From Thermoplasmata archaeon (GTDB lineage: Archaea; Thermoplasmatota; Thermoplasmata; Lutacidiplasmatales; UBA184), in the NCBI GenBank assembly GCA_030044105.1, contig JASHWL010000073.1, positions 1-8,657 on the forward strand: a stretch of DNA of 8,657 nucleotides, read 5' to 3'. Below, piece by piece: positions 5,034 through 8,657 of the stretch (within the stretch, counting starts at the first letter, position 1; each line of letters starts with the position of its first letter). The notes under the pieces were generated by a model. It saw only the letters and a program-made list of their open reading frames with translations, had not been told where the DNA came from and searched no databases. The position numbers and the translations under genes are program-made.

Positions 5034-6249
5034 CGCCGGGCACGCGCGCGAGCAGCTCCGCGATCCCCGCGACCAGCGCGTCCGCGTCGTGGCGGTCGTT
5101 GTAGAGGTAGAAGGAGGCCCGGACGTTCCCGGGAAGACCCCGCCGCTCGTACCACGAGTGGACGCAGTGCATGCCCGACCGCACCATCACGTGGTGGCCC
5201 TCGTCGAGGAAGAGCGCGGCGTCGTGCGGGTCGATGCCCTCGAGCGTGAAGGCGAAGATGCTCGGCCGGTCGGCGGGGTCGGGCGGTCCCAGCACCTGCA
5301 CGCGGCGCTCGCCGGCCAGCGCGCGGGAGACCCGGCGGTTGAGCGACTCCTGCTGGGCGACGATCGCCTCGGGCCCGACGCGCGCGAGGTAGTCCAGCGC
5401 CGCATGCGCGCCGATCACGCCCGCGTAGTTCTGCAGTCCGGCTTCGAACCGGTGGGGCGGCGGACGGAGCTCGTGGTCGGTGAGCGTGCTCCACTCGACG
5501 GTCTCTCCGCCGAGGAGCAGCGGCCGGAGCTCCCCGATCGGGCCGGGCGCGGCCGCCAGCACCCCGATCCCGGTCGGTCCCATCATCTTGTGGGCCGAGA
5601 TCGCGTAGAAGTCGACCCCGATCGCGTCGAGGTCCGGCCGGACGTGCGGCGCGGCCTGGCATCCGTCGAAGAGCACGAGCGCGCCCCGGTCGTGGGCCCG
5701 CTCGGTGATCTCCCGGATCGGCAGCGTGCGCCCGTCGAGGTTCGAGGTGTGGAAGAAGCTCACGAGCCGGACGCCGTCGCGCAGGCGGTCCTCGAACGCG
5801 TCGCCGTCGAACGGACGGTCGTCCGGCAACGGCAGGATCTCGAGGCGGATACCGCGTTCGCGCGCGAGGCGCTGCCAGACGATCAGGTTCGAGTTGTGCT
5901 CGCGGTCGGTGACGAGGATGCGGTCGCCGGGCGCGTAGGTCAGGCCCTGGGCGACCAGGTTGAGGGCTTCCGTCGCGTTCCGGACGAAGACGATCCCCGA
6001 CGGGTCCCGTCGACCGAGCCACCCGGCGAACGCGGTGCGCGCGCCTTCGTAGCGCCGCCCGACCTCCTCGGCGAACCGATGCAGGCTCCGCCCGGCGCAG
6101 CCGGGGAAATCCCCGTAGTACTCCTCCATCGCGCGCAGGACGGGCGACGGCACCAGCGACATGCACGCCGAGTCCAGGTAGATCGGGACCGTGCGCCCGG
6201 GCTCCGCGCGGAGCGCCGGGAAGTCCGCCCGGGTGGACTCGGTGCTCAT
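4879..6249 (-). CDS. Class V aminotransferase, SufS/CsdA-type cysteine desulfurase
   Basis: A 456-residue PLP enzyme, fold type I, predicted to remove sulfur from L-cysteine as an enzyme persulfide for Fe-S cluster or thiolation pathways. Visible landmarks: IYLDSACMSLVP (23-34), NATEALN (91-97), REHNSN with His118, FDGCQAAPH with Asp195 and Gln198 for PLP, the Schiff-base Lys221 in SAHKMMGPTGIGVL, and Cys362 in VRSGMHCVHSW at the place of the persulfide Cys of group II desulfurases. The ATG at 6249 overlaps the TGA of the M20 gene (ATGA), so they share an mRNA. No sufBCD genes are nearby. The family core ends near residue 403; residues about 406-456 are a low-complexity Ala/Arg/Gly/Ser tail that is antisense to the PAC2 coding end, probably from a lost stop or a frameshift. 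Kynureninase- or epimerase-like activities remain possible. Confidence 0.85.
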   Translation of the reverse strand: MSTESTRADFPALRAEPGRTVPIYLDSACMSLVPSPVLRAMEEYYGDFPGCAGRSLHRFAEEVGRRYEGARTAFAGWLGRRDPSGIVFVRNATEALNLVAQGLTYAPGDRILVTDREHNSNLIVWQRLARERGIRLEILPLPDDRPFDGDAFEDRLRDGVRLVSFFHTSNLDGRTLPIREITERAHDRGALVLFDGCQAAPHVRPDLDAIGVDFYAISAHKMMGPTGIGVLAAAPGPIGELRPLLLGGETVEWSTLTDHELRPPPHRFEAGLQNYAGVIGAHAALDYLARVGPEAIVAQQESLNRRVSRALAGERRVQVLGPPDPADRPSIFAFTLEGIDPHDAALFLDEGHHVMVRSGMHCVHSWYERRGLPGNVRASFYLYNDRHDADALVAGIAELLARVPGASGTSAATPAAVPRPGPDRRRGAGSTAAAARSARPRRTAARGRAASSAGSG

Positions 6250-7442
6250 GGCCGCGCCCGTTGCACGGCGGACGTGGCCGCCGCGAGGGTCGCCGCCCCC
6301 GTGACGAGGGCCCGCTCGTCGGGGGCGAAGGTCGGCGAGTGCAGGCTGGCCGGGGCCCCGCGCACCCCGACGCCGAGGTGGAGGAACGTCCCGGGGCGGT
6401 GCTCGAGGTAGCGCGCGAAGTCCTCGGCCCCGGTGAACGGGTCCCCGAGCTCCGCGACGCGCTCGCGGCCGAGCTCGATCTGGAGCGCGCGGGCGATCGT
6501 GTGCGTCGGCTCGGGGGGATTGACGAGCGCCGGGTAGCCGCGCCGGTACTCGATCCGCACCCTCGCGCCGAGGCTGGCGGCGATCGAGCGCACCCGGCGC
6601 TTCAGCGCGCTCTCGATCAGGTCCCGGGTCGCGGGCCGGAAGGTGCGCACGGTCCCCTCGAGCGTCACCTCGGCGGGGAGGATGTTGTGGCGGGTGCCGC
6701 CGTGGATGGAGCCGATGCTCACCACCACCGGGTCGAGCGGGTTGCGGACCCGGCTCACCAGCGCCTGGAGGCCGGTGACGATCTCGGCGGCGATCACGAC
6801 CGCGTCGGGCCCCTGGTGCGGGAGCGCGGCGTGCCCGCCGTGGCCCCGGACGACGATGCGGACGTAGTCCGCCGCGGCCATGGACGGGCCCACGCGCCAG
6901 CCCACGGTCCCGAGCGGGATCGTCGGCTCCACGTGCTGGCCGATCACGTAGTCGACGTGCGGTCGGTCGAGCCCGCCCGCCTCGATCAGCGGGAGCGCGC
7001 CTCCGAGGAGCCCGTCCTCCTCGGCGGGCTGGAACAGCAGGCGGACCGGTCCGGCCGAGGTGCGCTCGCGCCGGGCGAGGATCGACGCGGCCCCGAGCAC
7101 GCACGCCATGTGGACGTCGTGCCCGCAGGCGTGCATCCGCCCCGGATGCCGCGAGGCGAACGGGAGCCCCGTCTCCTCGGTGACCGGGAGGGCGTCCATG
7201 TCCGCCCGCAGGGCCACCACCGGTCCGTTCGCCCCCTCGCCGAACGTGCCGATCACCGCGGTCGACTCGTCGAACGTTCGGTGCGGCACTCCCAACTCGC
7301 GCAGCGCGGCGATGACGAGGTCCCGGGTATGACGTTCGTGGAACGAGAGCTCCGGGTCCTGGTGGAAGGCGCTCCGCCACGCCCGCATGGCGGGCAGCGC
7401 GCCGCGGGCCGAGGCGGTGAACCCTTCGTCGCTCCGGGGCAC
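6246..7442 (-). CDS. M20-family metallopeptidase / amidohydrolase (N-acyl amino acid hydrolase type)
   Basis: A 398-residue cytosolic metal-dependent amidohydrolase of subfamily M20D, which cleaves N-acyl or conjugated amino acids or small peptides. The sequence shows FHQDPELSFHE (26-36), ALRADMDALPVTEETGLPF (78-95), metal-site MHACGHDVHMA with Cys106 and His108, FQPAEEDGLLGGA with Glu141/Glu142, GQHV with His170, the dimerisation-domain GHGGHAALPHQGPDAV, TGAEDFARYL (337-346) and the late ligand-type His368 in LHSPTFAPDE. Length is normal for the family. The GTG start at 7442 is favoured over ATG at 7388: a TATA box centred near 7468 puts the TSS at 7442, and the longer form supplies the helix usually found before the HQDPE motif. 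It is the first gene of a unit with the desulfurase (4-bp overlap). The natural substrate cannot be read from sequence. Confidence 0.88.
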   Translation of the reverse strand: MPRSDEGFTASARGALPAMRAWRSAFHQDPELSFHERHTRDLVIAALRELGVPHRTFDESTAVIGTFGEGANGPVVALRADMDALPVTEETGLPFASRHPGRMHACGHDVHMACVLGAASILARRERTSAGPVRLLFQPAEEDGLLGGALPLIEAGGLDRPHVDYVIGQHVEPTIPLGTVGWRVGPSMAAADYVRIVVRGHGGHAALPHQGPDAVVIAAEIVTGLQALVSRVRNPLDPVVVSIGSIHGGTRHNILPAEVTLEGTVRTFRPATRDLIESALKRRVRSIAASLGARVRIEYRRGYPALVNPPEPTHTIARALQIELGRERVAELGDPFTGAEDFARYLEHRPGTFLHLGVGVRGAPASLHSPTFAPDERALVTGAATLAAATSAVQRARP

Positions 7443-7462
7443 GGGCGCCGGCAGCGGTCGCG

Positions 7463-7472
7463 CCCTATATGG
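7463..7472 (-). promoter_or_regulatory. TATA box of the M20-desulfurase operon
   Basis: The minus strand reads CCATATAGGG in the 56-bp gap after the HAD gene. Its centre lies about 26 bp before the GTG at 7442, so the mRNA is predicted to be leaderless and separate from the HAD transcript. Confidence 0.65.
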
Positions 7473-7498
7473 GGAGTGCCCGGCCGCCCGCGTTCCCG

Positions 7499-8263
7499 CT
7501 ACCCCGCCGGCGTCCCCGCGCGGAGGATGGTTTCGAGGACGTCGGGGGCCCGAAAGGAACCGAACTCCGGTACCGCGGGACCCCGAGGTCTCGGAATCCG
7601 GAAGCGGTTGAACCAGACCGGGCGGATCCCGGCGGAGCGGGCGCCCTCCACGTCGCCGGTCCAGGAGTCCCCGACCATGATCGCCTCCGAAGGGAGGGCG
7701 CGTCCCCGACGGAGGGCGGCGGCGAAGATCCGAGGATCCGGCTTCGCCCAGCCGACCTCCTCGGACGTGACGAGGGGGTCCACCACGTCCCCGAGACCGA
7801 GGAATCGCAGCTTCTCGGTCTGCTCGGCCACCGTGTTGTTCGTGACCACGCCGATCCGCGTCCGTCGCCCGAGGCGGCGCACGGCCTCGGGAGCACCGGG
7901 CACCGGCCGCCGCAACCGCTGGTAGTGGTCGCGGTACGTCCGAGCGAGCGTTTCCGCTTCGTCGGGCACCAGCCTCCGTCCGGCCTGGGCGGCGAGCCGC
8001 GCGAACCGTTCGCGGCGCGCGTCGACCCCGCTTCGCCGGCCGAGCATCACCGGGCCGTGCGTGGCCCCGAGCAGCGTCAGGTACGAGCGCCACTGCGCAT
8101 CGAGCGGGATCCGTCGCAGGAACGGGAACGCGCGCCGGGTGGCGACGAGCGCCGCTCGGCAGGTAAGGGAGTGATCGAAGATCGTGTCGTCCATGTCGAA
8201 GAGCACGAGGCGCGGAAGCTCTCCGACCGGCGCGTCGCGGCGGGACCGCGGGGTTCGGCGCAC
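7499..8263 (-). CDS. HAD-superfamily phosphatase (subfamily IA-like)
   Basis: A 254-residue haloacid dehalogenase-fold hydrolase, expected to dephosphorylate a small phosphorylated metabolite with Mg2+. All four HAD motifs are present: motif I FDMDDT (nucleophile Asp23, acid/base Asp25), motif II VVTNNT (Thr141), motif III Lys174 in WAKPDP, motif IV GDSWTGD (Asp199, Asp204). The alpha-helical cap lies between motifs I and II (about 35-120), as in subfamily IA (YjjG/phosphoglycolate-phosphatase-like). The GTG start at 8263 is chosen because a TATA-like box centred near 8288 sits 26 bp upstream. It leaves a basic 17-residue lead before the first strand, so an inner GTG at LVLF is an alternative. 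The substrate is not predictable. It is divergent from the IMPase-family gene across about 100 bp. Confidence 0.87.
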   Translation of the reverse strand: MRRTPRSRRDAPVGELPRLVLFDMDDTIFDHSLTCRAALVATRRAFPFLRRIPLDAQWRSYLTLLGATHGPVMLGRRSGVDARRERFARLAAQAGRRLVPDEAETLARTYRDHYQRLRRPVPGAPEAVRRLGRRTRIGVVTNNTVAEQTEKLRFLGLGDVVDPLVTSEEVGWAKPDPRIFAAALRRGRALPSEAIMVGDSWTGDVEGARSAGIRPVWFNRFRIPRPRGPAVPEFGSFRAPDVLETILRAGTPAG

Positions 8264-8284
8264 GGCCCTTTCAGGCCGGGCCCA

Positions 8285-8292
8285 GAGATAGG
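8285..8292 (-). promoter_or_regulatory. TATA-like box of the HAD phosphatase gene
   Basis: The minus strand reads CCTATCTC, centred about 26 bp before the GTG at 8263; it resembles the tRNA-Ala box CCTATATCTC. It is the only AT-leaning patch in the 8264-8363 divergent spacer. No convincing box is seen for the plus-strand gene. Confidence 0.5.
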
Positions 8293-8363
8293 CTGCGCGA
8301 CGGGGCCGGCGCGCGCGGCCGCCCCAACCGTCTTGGCCCCGCGGGGGCTCCCGGGGCTCCCAC

Positions 8364-8657
8364 ATGGTCGCCCGTCGCCCGGCGCGAGCGGTGCCGTCGA
8401 TCGCGGACCTCCGTGCTGTCGCCCTGGAGGCCGCGCGGGCCGGCGGCGAGAAGGCGCTCGAGGGGTTCGGCGGCCGGATCTCGGCCGAGCGGAAGTCGGA
8501 CGGGTCGCCGGTGACCGTGTTCGATCGCGCGTCCGAAGCCGCGATCCGCCGCGAGATCCAGGGGCGCTGGCCCGACCACCGGATCCTGGGCGAAGAGGCC
8601 GGGGAGACCGGCACCGATCCGCGGGTCCGATGGGTGGTCGACCCGATCGACGGCACG
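8364..8657 (+). CDS. Inositol-monophosphatase-family phosphatase (N-terminal 98 residues, cut by window edge)
   Basis: The start of a Mg2+/Li+-type phosphatase of the IMPase/FBPase/histidinol-phosphatase superfamily. Visible motifs, in order, are a helix DLRAVALEAARAGGEKALEGF, then RKSDGSPVTVFDRASEAAIRREI, the metal-binding Glu pair in ILGEEAG, and WVVDPIDGT (D-x-I-D-G-T) at the window edge. The SDGSPVT form is common in HisN-like histidinol phosphatases, but archaeal IMPase/FBPase members can look alike, so the substrate is left open. The ATG at 8364 is used; an in-frame GTG at 8391 would remove nine Arg/Ala-rich residues and give a more typical N-terminus. The frame stays open to the last base. 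Confidence 0.85.
   Translation, partial: MVARRPARAVPSIADLRAVALEAARAGGEKALEGFGGRISAERKSDGSPVTVFDRASEAAIRREIQGRWPDHRILGEEAGETGTDPRVRWVVDPIDGT

Noticed and set aside
6250..7380. Fusion of the aminotransferase with upstream in-frame sequence to an ATG at 7380
   Set aside because: The extension is a shifted frame of the M20 gene; the aminotransferase family starts near residue 20 of the ATG at 6249, which forms a clean ATGA overlap.
6261..7925. 554-residue plus-strand open frame across the M20 and HAD genes
   Set aside because: It is antisense to two genes with complete catalytic motifs, and its composition is shadow-like.
1..8657. CRISPR arrays, transposases, phage genes or attachment sites
   Set aside because: No regularly spaced repeats, transposase or integrase motifs were seen; tRNA-Ala has no nearby integrase gene or visible direct repeat of its 3' end.

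Overview
The window looks like a chromosomal piece of a GC-rich archaeon, most likely in the Thermoplasmatota (inference, moderate confidence). The reasons are: an archaeal-type HMG-CoA synthase beside its usual HTH regulator; a PAC2-family protein; a tRNA with a splice-type intron and no encoded CCA; archaeal TATA boxes with apparently leaderless starts; and a large secreted thermopsin-like protein carrying an FTEHGLPSGT segment of the kind common in Thermoplasmatales surface proteins. Thermopsin-type peptidases are typical of acidophiles. By eye GC is near 70%, so most long ORFs are antisense shadows.

Layout, left to right. Positions 1-910 (minus strand): a promoter, an HTH regulator starting with GTG, then the first 58 residues of HMG-CoA synthase (mevalonate pathway), which runs off the left edge. 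Positions 971-1104 (minus): tRNA-Ala(GGC) with its own TATA box, interrupted in the T-loop by a 29-nt intron that folds into a near-ideal bulge-helix-bulge. Positions 1105-1162: GC-rich inverted repeats. Positions 1163-3682 (minus): an 839-residue thermopsin-like secreted protein. Positions 3683-3855: a divergent promoter region. Positions 3856-5033 (plus): a two-gene operon (ATGA overlap) of a small charged helical protein and a PAC2 protein whose last three residues are Met-Tyr-Arg, an apparent HbYX proteasome-docking tail. Positions 4879-7442 (minus): an M20 amidohydrolase followed, with another ATGA overlap, by a class V aminotransferase/cysteine desulfurase whose C-terminal tail runs 155 bp antisense into the PAC2 gene. 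Positions 7499-8263 (minus): a HAD phosphatase. Positions 8364-8657 (plus): the start of an inositol-monophosphatase-family gene, cut by the right edge.

The genes fall into several independent transcription units rather than one pathway. First genes of units (HTH regulator, M20, HAD, the small helical protein) seem leaderless, with a TATA box about 26 bp before the start codon. Two downstream genes (HMG-CoA synthase and PAC2) have G-rich Shine-Dalgarno-like sequences. I see no mobile element, CRISPR array, rRNA or integration signature, and no stretch over 300 bases without a gene. The most noteworthy items are the T-loop tRNA intron, the HbYX-tailed PAC2 protein with its coupled unknown partner, and the unusual convergent overlap at the desulfurase 3' end.
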